Positions 36,310 to 46,442 of a stretch of 64,000 nucleotides of DNA are shown piece after piece. The notes below the pieces were generated by a model. The model ran no database searches and had not been told where the DNA came from. It saw only the letters and a list, made by a program, of their open reading frames with translations. Origin of the DNA: Mauremys mutica (taxonomy: Eukaryota > Chordata > Testudines > Geoemydidae); contig NC_059072.1 of NCBI RefSeq assembly GCF_020497125.1, forward strand, positions 306,298,781-306,362,780. The letters are read 5' to 3'. Each line of letters starts with the position of its first letter. Position 1 is the first letter of the stretch. Made by a program: the position numbers and the translations under genes.

Positions 36310-36395
36310 ATACTGGGGTGGGAGTCAGGAGACCTGGATTTTATTTCCAGTTTTGCCACTAACTTACCGTGTGCCCAATTTTGGGGATATTCTGA
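36310..36395 (+). repeat. MIR-like SINE fragment
   Basis: GGGAGTCAGGAGACCTGG...TTCCAGTTTTGCCACTAACTTACCGTGTGCCC follows the core of MIR-type CORE-SINEs. Decayed; identified by eye. Confidence 0.5.
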
Positions 36396-37212
36396 AAATT
36401 TGCTATGCTTTTTGCTTCCACAAACAACATCATATGAAAATCTGTTCTAACAATAACATGCAGACTCATTTAATGGAATTTACACAACTTAATAACATCT
36501 ACATATCAATCGGTTAGCTTGGAACCTGCAGATAGTTGTGAACACAAAAAGGGAGGTCAGTCTGAAATTCAGGCCCACCAAGTTAGTCAAAGAAATAACT
36601 AAGATATACAGGATGTGAGATTGGACAAAGGGGATAGGTTGGAAGTAGAAATGTACATTTGGGAAGCATCCAGAGAAGCAGCACTTGAAACAATTGGAGG
36701 TGATGATGTTGCCAGGTGGAAATAGAGGATAGAAGGGACCAAGGACAGAAACCTGAAAAACATGAACTCCTGGGTGAGAGGGGAGGATGCAGAGCTACCA
36801 ATGAAGGTGATAGAGATGAAGGAAGAGAGAATTAGAGGACCCCAGGTGTGGAAGCCAAGAAAGGAAAGAGGAGAAAGTGATCAACTAAGGAGAAGGCAGC
36901 AGAGAAAGAAGACAGATAAGTGTTCCTTTTTCCTAGCAAGGAAAAGGTCTTAACAAGCTTGATCAGGATAGTTTAGATGCAGTGAAGAGGGTGGAAGCCA
37001 GACTGGAGGAGAGCAAGTAAAGAGTATAGGCAATAGGATTAGGCAGTGTGCTATGAAATTTTTGGATCTAAAGGAACAGGAGGAGGAAATTAGGCTAATA
37101 CTTAGAAAAGCAGGTGGTTTTCAGCATAAGGCCTGCTCATAATCATAGAGGAAAGAACAACAGCATTAAACAGTATTACTCAGCATGAGTAAAGTGTTGA
37201 TGTTATTCCTTA

Positions 37213-37365
<153 letters not shown>

Positions 37366-37496
37366 TTATTGATGAATAAATAACAATGTTCCATATCTCA
37401 TGATTCCTGGCTTTAAGTCAGCATATCAATGAAACCAATGCTGTTCATAAACACAACCTTCCACTCAAGACCGGTAACACAACAATAATGTTAGAG

Positions 37497-38167
37497 CAGG
37501 GGTCGGCAACCTTTCAGAAGTGGTGTGCCAAATTCACTGTAATTTAAGGTTTCCGTGCCTTAACATTTGTAGAAGGTCTCGCTCTGTCTATATTATATCA
37601 ATAAACTATTGTTGTGTTTAAAGTAAATAAGGTTATAAAATTATTTAACAAGCTTCATTTAAAATAAAATTAAAATGCAGATCTTATCAATTTAGTGTGA
37701 TCCTTTCCTGGGATCCTTGTCTGGGGTTCCAGCCACCAACCCCGCTCAGCCCGCTACCGGTCTGGGGTCCAGCCGCTGGTCCTGTTCAGCCCGCTGCCGG
37801 TCTGGGGTTCCATTTACTCAGCCAGCAGCAGGCTGAGCGGGCTGGTGGCAGACTGAGCAGGGCCGCTGGGGGGGGCTGAGTGGCTCAGTCCGCTGCCAGT
37901 CTAGGGTGCCAGTAGCACTCAGCCTGCTGCCGGCTTCGGGTTCTGGCTGCTGGCCCCTTGCCAGTTGGGGTCCCAGCAGCTGGCCCCGCTCAGCCTCCTG
38001 CCGGCCTCGGTGAGCAGAACCCCAGGCCAGTAGTGGGCTGAGGGGGGCTGGCGGCCGGGACCCCGGCTGGCAACGGGCCAGCAGCCGGAACCCCAGAGCA
38101 GCGCGTACCATCAAAAATCGGCTTGCGTGCCACCTTTGGCACATATGCCGTAGGTTGCCGACCCCTG
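37497..38167. mobile_element. hAT element, 671 bp, with 8-bp target duplication
   Basis: CAGGGGTCGGCAACCTTTCA and the right end GTAGGTTGCCGACCCCTG are inverted. The flanks TGTTAGAG (37489-37496) and TGTTAGAT (38168-38175) match at 7 of 8. It is the same family as 27411-29409, in the opposite orientation and with a different core: tandem-like CCGCTGCCGGTCTGGGGT units on the left and the matching inverse on the right. Confidence 0.85.
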
Positions 38168-38705
38168 TGTTAGATTATGGACCTCTAGAACAGGGAGTAA
38201 AGGTTATGTCACTACAATTTCTACATGACTATCCACTCCAAACAAATACGTATCTCAACCTAAAAAGAGGTTCACCTAGTATCTCTCAGATAAGTTTCAC
38301 CCTACCATAGGAATATTTCCTACCATCCAGAAAAAAACTCAACAGTCTTAGAAGTTTAATGTTACAATCGGTAGTACATATTACCAGTTACTTTTACTTG
38401 TTTAAAATATTATTTTATCAGAAAAATGTTTATTTTTCAAATTATTTATTATTTTTATGTACCAGCTACATAAAATCATATTGGGATCTGCTAAAAAAGA
38501 AAAAATCACTGTTTTAAATACTTCCACTATGAGAGATGCCATTTCACATCAAGAGTAGCAAAACAAGTGAACACATCCATAAGTGCAGGTGAAGTGTCCT
38601 CAATATAACAGCCTTACAGATAAACATTAACAATTCTATACAGCTATTGGAACAATGAGCTTGCTTCAGTGATTGTATTTAAAGCATTGCATATATTAAA
38701 TTCTG

Positions 38706-38756
38706 TGTGTGTGTGTGTATTATATATATAATACACACACACGCACACACACACAC
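38706..38756. repeat. Palindromic (TG)n-(TA)n-(CA)n microsatellite
   Basis: A GT run passes through ATTATATATATAAT into a CA run, so the tract is its own inverse over about 50 bp with one GC interruption. It could extrude as a cruciform or hairpin. Confidence 0.85.
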
Positions 38757-39949
38757 TACAGTCCTCTGTGATACCTCTGTGACAAGTCTATCATATAGTC
38801 TTGATATCCTCATCTGCTGTCTGTCCACAAATTCATCTCTCATGGACTAGTTCTAATACTTCAGCCCTTCAGCAGCTTCAAATAGCCATTAAAAAAAAAA
38901 AGCCAAACAAACCTGTCATAAAAATATTTCCTCCTCTTCCCAGGGATAGTAACAGCTTTTCTCTACATAAATGTCACAAATCTAAAGTCTGATATCTTGC
39001 AGCCTACAAGGCAAGTAGGAATTTTATATTTTTGGAAATGAGAGATACCCAGTTTCCCCAATGGGACCTAAAGACTTAATATTAGCTCTGGAAGGGCCCG
39101 AGACACAAGATTTGATATTATGACATTTTGATATCTAGTAGTAGTATTTTAGGTTATTTTTAAAGGATGTTATGGCAACCTCTGGGTTTATACAGTTGGA
39201 CTCAAGGTAACTAAGGCACCTGGATTTACAGGTGGAAGAATAAATAAAAAATTCCAAATGATATTTTTAAAATAAAACATTTCTAAAATAGTTTTCCTGT
39301 AATGTGGCATATATATCATATGACAGTGTGATTAAAAGTTTTACTGGCTCTCATTTAGGATGGCCTGCATAGTTCACTCAGGTCTCTACTACTTGTGAGC
39401 AAATACCATCAGCTAAAACTCATACAAATAAAAACTTTACACTTCCTCACCTTTTCCTAGAATATATGCCAGTAATATATGAAAAAATACAGTGTATACT
39501 TTCTTTGCAAGATTAAAATAAATAATTGCTCAACTTTTTACAGCTGGTATCTGCATATGTTTATTTTTTTAAAAGAACTGACAAGCTGAAAGTAGATGTT
39601 TATTGGTAAAGGAAAACTCAAATGGTTTTAGAAGATTGAATTTGAAATTCATATAACTTAGTGCATTAAGCAGATTTATCACAACATTTAAAAATACCAC
39701 ATACTTTGCCTGCTTTGCTGTTTCCTCATCAACTTAGTGAATAGGACAAAACACACCTTCACTGTTGTCTGATGTAACAAGTACATCCCCTTGGAAGGGC
39801 TGATGTTCAACTGATATGTTATAGATCAAAACAATGCCTGCAGCATTTTGTTGTGGAAGCCAGAACAACAGAGTTACTTGCAAATATAAATGTGTGTCAT
39901 TAAAATATTACCTGCTGACCTCTATAGAATTGGTCAGCCAGAGGAAGCA

Positions 39950-40766
39950 AAGGTAGGGTTAAGTTATGAAGCGTTTTAAAGATAAAGACAAGAATCTTGT
40001 ATTTGATGCACAGGTGAAGAGGGAGTCAGTGGAAGGACACAAAGAAGGGGATGACATGGTCACAGAAGTGAGCCAGGAAAATTATTTTAGCAGCAGTATT
40101 TTGAAAAAGAGTTGAAGGGAGCAAGTTTGCAGTATTCAAAAGAGGAGGCTGCAATAGTCAAGATGTGAAATGATGAGGGCTCGGACAAGAGCTTAGTTGT
40201 GTGAGCAGAGGAAAAGCCATGAAATGTCATGAAAGAAAAAGCAGCAAGCTTTAGAGATGATCTGAATATGTGGGTCTAGGTGAGAGGGCTAAGCCAAAGT
40301 TGACACTCATGATACATGCCCAAGTGAAAAGGACTGCGGTGTTGTCCACAATGATGGCAAAAGTGCAGATAGAAGAGAGATTGGAAAAAGATTAATAACT
40401 CAGTTTTGGACACGTTTCACCAAAAAGATGCCAAAAAGACAGGCTAGGGAGATAATTCATCAGTAGAACTGAAGATCTGCATGTCATCACACAAAGATGG
40501 TAGTTAAAACCATGCTTGCAGTTAAGAGCAGATAAAGATGGGAAGAAGAGAAAGAGACTAAGGACAGAGCTTTGAGGGTCACCCACAGATAGAGCATGGG
40601 GAGGGTAGGAGAATGACTCATCAAATGAGACTCTGAAAGAGTAATCAGAGAGGTAAAAGGAGAACTATGAGAGGACAGAACCACAAAAGCCAACAGAGGA
40701 CAACATTTCAAGACGTGGGGAGCAGTCGATGGTGTCAAAAGCCACAGAGAGGTCAAGGAAGATAAA
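39950..40766 (-). mobile_element. L2-like LINE, reverse transcriptase 3' part and 3' region
   Basis: On the - strand the fragments read GFCGSVLS, FSFYLSDYSF, GDPQSSVLSLFLF and HGFNYHL in nearby frames. These correspond to the L2/CR1 reverse-transcriptase motifs around GVPQGSVLGP and the catalytic region, here broken by frameshifts. Downstream (39950-40400), ATGACATGGTCACAGAAGTGAG and AATTATTTTAGCAGCAGTATT belong to its 3' part. Old and non-functional. Confidence 0.65.
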
Positions 40767-41061
40767 GGGCTGGTCTACACTAATGCTGTAAGTAGATCTA
40801 AGTCACACTATTTCAGTTATGTAAGTTACGTAACTGAAGTCGATGTAACTTAGGTTGACGTACAGCGGTGTCTACACTGCACTATGTCGATGGAAGAAGC
40901 TCTCCCACCGACTTACCTTCTGCCTCTTGGGGAGGTGGAGTACAGACGTTGACGGGAGAGCGCACTGCCATTGACTTAGCTTGACTTCACGAGATCCACT
41001 AAATCAACACCGCTGCATCAATCGCAACAGTGCCAATTTAGCCGGAATTGTAGACAAACCC
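40767..41061. mobile_element. Harbinger-like non-autonomous element inside the L2 RT
   Basis: The ends GGGCTGGTCTACAC and (inverse) GGGTTTGTCTACAA form terminal inverted repeats. The flanking L2 sequence reads GATAAA before and AAAGACAG after, so the target duplication is AAA (3 bp). Because the interrupted L2 frame continues on both sides, the boundaries are well fixed. The 3-bp duplication and the ends link it to the larger element at 46443-48124. Confidence 0.7.
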
Positions 41062-41840
41062 AAAGACAGAATACAATCCATGAGATTTGACCAGAAAGAG
41101 GTCATGAGAGATTTTAGTGAGAGTAGTTTCAGTGGAGTATAGAGGATGGAAGGCAGACTATAGATGGTCAAGATGGAAATTAAAAAACTCCAGACAGTGG
41201 TTGCAGAAAGCATGTTCAATTAGTGTGATGATGAATAAGAGAAGAGACACTGAGTATTAGCAGAGGAAGAGTCCAGGGTGGTTGTTTTTGTTTTTTTAAA
41301 ATAGGAAAGACCAAAGTATGTTTGTACTGGGAGAAAAAGGAACTGGATGAGAAAGACAGGTTGAGGAGAACACCAAAAGAGGGAGTGAGAGCAGAGCTGG
41401 GAAAGTTACAAGAGGAGAGGAGATGGGGTCACCTGGGCAAAAAGAGGGGTTATAGGAGCAGGGCAACAGTGACAGAGGTGAGTGCATTATGGATATAGTG
41501 GAAAAAGTGGAGTGGAGAGATCCCTCTGTATCTTACTGATTTTTTTTCTTTGAAGATATCCCCAAGATTTTTTACTGAAAGTGAGCAGGAAACAGAAGGA
41601 TGGAGGTTTAAAGAAGGAGTCAAATGTGGTGAAGAAGTATTTGGGATTGTAAGTACAAGACTCAATAAGAGGAGAAAGAAAGCTGTTTGGCTAAGAAGGT
41701 GGCAGAACTAAAAGAGGAAAAAGAGTGAATCTGTAGTGAAGAAAGTCGGTGTGACTGCAGGACTTTTGTCAGAGATACTCAGCAACAGGAGAACAAGAGT
41801 ATAGAAAATAGCTATTTAGATATAAGGCAGGGGTCAGGGA
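41062..41840 (-). mobile_element. L2-like LINE, reverse transcriptase 5' part
   Basis: Continuation of the same LINE beyond the 295-bp insertion. On the - strand the segment encodes decayed pieces like SGLPSSILHSTETTLTKISH and DLFLVKSHGL upstream of the Asp-containing RT motif. Further upstream only purine-rich decayed sequence remains. The 5' limit is approximate. Confidence 0.55.
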
Positions 41841-42550
41841 TGGTTGTGTCGTGTGTGCTGTACTTCCTGATATGAGTAAATTAAGGAGCCACGCAGGATA
41901 TTCTGGTAATTTCCAGAATGAAGACTATGATACACATGCCTGAAAGTCAGAGATTTTATATATAGACACAAAAACCTATTTTACATATATCTTAAAATAT
42001 GGCCTCTCTCAAAAGAACTGCTGCATCTGTATTTAATAGTAATGTGGACACATGAGGTATGGTAAGAAAAAAGTCCTATTAGCAAAGTAAGAATCTGCTC
42101 TTAGCCATGGGAATTATATACAGATCTGCAAAAGATCTGATTTTATAAAGGCCAGCTAGTGATTTTTATATATACATATATTACAGCATAATGTAGTTTT
42201 CAAGTATAAACTAATTTTACATCTAAACTTGGCCTTGATACTTCAAGGTAGAGGGCATGAACATAAAAATTAAAGCTAGAACAGTAGGGAGAGTTTGTTT
42301 TCCTTTGAATTATGATTGTGTAAAGACAAGTATCTTCTATAGATCTGCAGACTAAAAGACTACACAGTTACACTTTTTAAAAAAGGAAGTAATGCATACA
42401 AATATACTAAAATGTAATGTTCTCAATTAAAAAATAAGGTATTTTCACTGTCAATAAGTGCTTTCCCTGATCCATGTCAAATGTGCGCTAACTACTTATG
42501 CTAAACAATCTGTTTCACCTTGCATTTAGCTGTGATGCTCAGAGTATCTT

Positions 42551-42655
42551 TACCAGACCTAAAGAAGAGCCCTGTGCGGTTCGAAAGCTTGTCTCTCTCA
42601 CCAACGGGGGTTGGTCTAACAAAAGATGTTACCTCACCCATCTGGCCTCTCTAAA
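42551..42655 (+). repeat. Penelope-like 3' relic with hammerhead-like core, copy 2
   Basis: CAGACCTAAAGAAGAGCCCT...TTCGAAAGCTTGTCTCTCTCACC, then GGGGTTGGTCTAACAAAAGAT and TTACCTCACCCATCTGGCCTC. It aligns with 1811-1910 across its full length. The CUGANGA equivalent is changed to CTAAAGA, but GAAAGCTTGTC is kept. Family assignment as for copy 1; the element body is absent. Confidence 0.5.
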
Positions 42656-43114
42656 TTCATTGTTTAGGCAATGCTCTAATGAACACCTAAGGTTGCCCCC
42701 TTATGGTACAGGCTGTAAGACAAAGGTTATACACCTAGGTCTGTGCTTGATCAGCTCTGCTAGTAGGAATTAGATGCATCTTTCTGTAACATATCTATTC
42801 TCTCTAGGGCCACATCCCAGTGCTGAGAGGATGTACCTTTAAGTATGATACAGTCAGAGTTTAATATTTGTTCATAATTTACAAACACAAAAATCACAGA
42901 GCAAAGGATTCATTTTATGGTTTCTACCTTCTTGCATGCTTAAGAGCAATCAAGTGCACTGATATTCCCAGAAAATAAATTAAGACCTATTCAGAACACC
43001 CTCAAACTCACTGTGGAGGTATTATGAAACCATTAAGTGTACTTAATGATTTAAGTGTACATTTAAGTGTACTTAAATCATTGACTCCTGGGCATGATGT
43101 AGACTCCATACAAC

Positions 43115-43280
43115 TAAGTTCTTGTCTACATTACAGATGCTACAGCAGCACAGCTATGGCACTGCAGCTGTGCCACTGTATTGCTGTAGTGTAGATGCTT
43201 GCTACAGTGACGGAAAGGGTTTTTCCACCACTGTAGTTAATCAACCCCCTCGACAGGCAATAGCTAGGTTGACAGTGAGA
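43115..43280. repeat. DNA-element relic (CTTGTCTACATTAC type)
   Basis: TTCTTGTCTACATTACAGATG begins a segment with CTACAGCAGCACAGCTATGG and its partly inverted copy CAGCTGTGCCACTGTATTG. It resembles dispersed turtle elements with TTGTCTACACT ends. The right end is not defined. Confidence 0.4.
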
Positions 43281-43284
43281 TTAT

Positions 43285-43420
43285 TTACCTGTACCTTGAT
43301 TTCCTCAAGATGTTTTGTCCCTGTGGGTGCTCCACCATGGGATGAGCATGCTCCCATGTACTCTCGAATGGAGACTGTAAATCAATGTCTGTGGGCCCAT
43401 GCCTGGGCAGAGCAGGCTTG
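43285..43420. mobile_element. DIRS-like terminal fragment F
   Basis: TTACCTGTACCTTGATTTCC ... CAAGATGTTTTGTCCCTGTG ... GGGTGCTCCACCATGG resembles the terminal sequence of the other DIRS copies (TTACCTGTAA ... TTCTTCGAGATGTG). Only one end is recognisable. Confidence 0.45.
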
Positions 43421-43970
43421 CCAATGTGGAGAGTCCTATCAGCCTAGGACCATCTAAGGGGACAGAGAGAAGCTTCTTTCTGACCTGGCTTCTGTGAAGG
43501 CTAAATTCATGAGCCTGACAAGAAGTTCAGGGTAGGGCTGGATGGGGGAAGTATCTCCCAATCCCTCTTACTATACCTCCGGGTCACTACCTCCAGCCCT
43601 CAGGATCAGATGGAGCTCAGCAATACACTCCACTCAACCCCACTGCCTACCCAGGAGATTTTCAATGAAAATCAGGGGCCCAGATAGTAGTAGTAGTAGT
43701 ATGCTGGATTTGCTACCACTGGGATCATTCCTGCTTCACATGGCAAGCATCTAACTCCAGAGGTCATCTTGTAGCCAATCCTTTTGAAGGCAGAAAAGAC
43801 ATTGGAGAGAGAGAAGACAGTTTACTAACTGGAAATCTGAGCACCAAAAATCTTTTTGAAGATAATTGGTGGAGCTATCTGTTTATGCAGAAGGGGAGGA
43901 CAACCCACTGTCTAGATTATTGGAGCTCCTCAAGCAGAAAATAGTTACAAAAGGTTGTCACATTTCTAAT

Positions 43971-43997
43971 GCTGAAGCACTCTAAGAGTGCTTCAGC
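43971..43997. repeat. Near-perfect 13-bp-arm palindrome
   Basis: GCTGAAGCACTCT and AGAGTGCTTCAGC are separated by one A. It has strong hairpin potential but no T-run or other signal beside it. Confidence 0.7.
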
Positions 43998-44674
43998 ACT
44001 ATGAAAAATATAGCCAATGCTCCAAGTATACTTCAAAGCCCGAGACTCTGCTTGGGCTAGCTGTTTTTTTCCTGAAAAAAGTATAATTGAAAAAAAAAAG
44101 CAGCAGAGAAAACTTAGTGATATGATTGCCTGAGCCAAGGTGATTCCATACCCTTCACCAAAAATCCTTGGACAAAATGCTATGGTTGATCAACAGACTC
44201 ACTTCCAAATGAAGGGAAATACTGAGATTGTAGGTTTAAAAGTATAACACCAAGAAAGAGAACTAGGCTTCAACCAAAGGGAGGTTCTGAACTGCCATAC
44301 TGAAGTACATGACCCTAGAGGATGTTCAAGATACAACGAGGGGCATTTTTAGCATCCAACCAGGTGCTCAAGGCACTGCAAACTTTTGGGATGGATTATC
44401 AATTATATTGCTTATTGCCAAGAGTAGCACCTGTAAGGCCTTTTTACCAGCCTTAGCATCACTAAGGCAAAGCCAAGAGGGAGGGGCGATCATGAGGAGT
44501 AGGCCTGACTGTGTCCTCTCTGATATGCTGGGGTATGTGTCTCTGAAAAACAGGAAGTCTAGCTATATTTGACTTCTAGTGTGTGTGTGTCAGGGTCCAT
44601 GAGGCTGCAGACTCTGCAAAAACACATCTGTATAACTAACTACTTAAAAAGTACTTGCTTAATATTTTTTCTTC

Positions 44675-46442
44675 TATTGACATGTTGTTGAGGTAACTGT
44701 AGCAGTTACTAACATAAAAGGAGCAGTGGAGGTGGATCCTCCAGGCCTGCCTAGAAAGGCTGCACTGAAGGGCAGAAGGCTGCCAGAGGGCTGAGCCACT
44801 GAAGACGTACTAGGCAAGGTCGACAACCGAAGAGGGCAGCAGGAGTAAAAAGATAGGTGAGCGTCTCCCGTCACAACTTGGTACTAGAAGTGGGGTCTTT
44901 TCAAACCAACCCCTGAAACAAGGGGACAATAGAGGAATTAATAAGCGTTCTAGCCCAGCAGCAGCACAGCTCTGCTGAAACTCAACTCCTGACTGAAGGG
45001 CAACAACAGGACTCACAGCCACAGCAGTGCCCAAATAAGCCTGGCCGTCACAGATGCTGAAGGGAAAGGGGTCAGATGGTCCCACTAAGGCAGAGGTCCA
45101 CAAGCTATGGGGCGCACCTTGGGGGGGCATCCCCCATGAGGGGTGGAAAGGGAGCACCACCTAGCTTTGTCCTGCCCCCAGTTCTGCTCCCGGCCTCGCC
45201 CTGCCCCCCCGCTATGGCCCAGCCTCGACCTCTTTACATCTGTCCATGTCCTCCTCACCCCCTGGAGCCGTACCCTGCTCCCAGCTCTTGGGAGGTGGGG
45301 AGCACAAACAGGGTAAGGGGGGGCATGAACCTCAAAAGTTTGGGGATCACTGCACTAAGGGGATGCAGATACTGTGGAAAAGAGGGGCATGCAAGTTCAG
45401 TTTGCCCCTAGAGTAACAGAGACAAGGGGGATTACTGGCAGGTGCTGAGTATTGAGACACCCAGGGTGGTCTGGGTTACACAGGACTTCTGCATTCAGAT
45501 GCCAGAGACTCCAATGGTAGTTAAAAAGACTGATAAAACACAGCCTGAGGCCAAGAAGAGTGAAGTCCCAGGGGTAGGGTGTTTGAAGTGTGGGGAGCTG
45601 GGGAACATAAAGAGGCATTGCCTGGGAAGGTCTTTTAACTGTAAACAGAGGAAACCACACCATGAGGATGTGAGAGGGGGAAAACAGCAAACTTGGAGTA
45701 TAGTAACCAGGGCCGGAGCTGGACACAGGGTTCACCCTCCTCTCCATTTAGTAGGGATTTGGTGATCTCTCCTTTAGCCATGGGGCAGGAGAGCTTCAAA
45801 AGTGTGAAGTGCAGGAGGCAGCAGCCAAAAAAATCTCATGTAGAAAGAGAGCCCAACACTTGGGCGGAAAGGAAGCAAGGGCCTCAGGGTGAAGAAACAT
45901 AGGGTCCCAAGGATCCCAGGGAATATGTAGGGCAAGAATTTTATTAAGGAGATTGTGGAGCAGACATTCAGTTTGCAGGAACAGCTGGAACCGCAACAGC
46001 AGCTAGCCAGGCGATAGTAGCAGTAACAGGACCTGTTATAAATCCTGCAGGAAAGAAGTGGCAACACTTACAGGTACCGGGCAGACAAGAGGGATCTAGG
46101 CAGCTGGAGGCCTGAGGCCTGGCTGAGAAGATGTTAGGTTCTGTACAGATGGGATATTTAAGTCGATGTGCCCTTGGGTAACTGGGGGAAAAGACAGAGT
46201 TGCTGGGGCTAATTGCAGGAAGAGCCACAGAAACCCCTCCAGGCAAAGGATGGAAAAGGCTTAATTGATTTTGCTGTGGAGAGGTGGGCCATGTAGCAGG
46301 GCGGTTACCCCACTCCAGCCCTGAAAGTGTTAAAAACCAGCTCTTGGAGAGGGCTAGGGCTGGGAGACAATCAGAAAAGGCTGAGAGGCAGTCAATCAGG
46401 GCCAGGCTGGATCTTTCTCCAGAAGGTCTTTCTCCAGCCTTA
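44675..46442 (+). mobile_element. Decayed LTR-type retroelement, gag-like part with CCHC knuckles
   Basis: After removal of the inserted hAT element (45091-45352), the + strand encodes two zinc-knuckle-like segments: CRYCGKEGHASSVC (about 45367-45408) and CLKCGELGNIKRHC (about 45581-45622). In the second the His is replaced by Asn. Glutamine-rich stretches (AQQQHSS, QQQDSQPQQ) precede them at about 44950-45030. Stops interrupt the frame, and no protease or reverse transcriptase was recognised. Whether it is gypsy-like or an endogenous retrovirus cannot be decided from this. The limits are approximate. Confidence 0.5.
45091..45352. mobile_element. hAT element with perfect 8-bp target duplication
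   Basis: The left end CAGAGGTCCACAAGCT and right end AAGTTTGGGGATCACTG are imperfect inverted repeats. CACTAAGG flanks it on both sides (45083-45090 and 45353-45360) without mismatch. The interior is C-rich, without coding capacity. It lies just before the first zinc-knuckle of the host retroelement. Confidence 0.88.

Larger units (their letters stand above)
35745..37100 (-). mobile_element. L2-like LINE relic, interrupted by a SINE
   Basis: Purine-rich + strand (AGGAAGATGG, GTGGAAGCCAGACTGGAGGA) corresponds on the - strand to decayed L2-like coding DNA. The block GAAGAGGGTGGAAGCCAGACTG near 36985 matches the segment at 41137 upstream of the RT core. A tRNA-derived SINE (36124-36297) and a MIR-like piece (36310-36395) split it. 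No frame is open. Confidence 0.5.

Noticed and set aside
45076..45411. 111-codon + strand frame with a zinc-knuckle end
   Set aside because: Most of it is the hAT insertion; only the last residues (the knuckle) belong to the interrupted retroelement.
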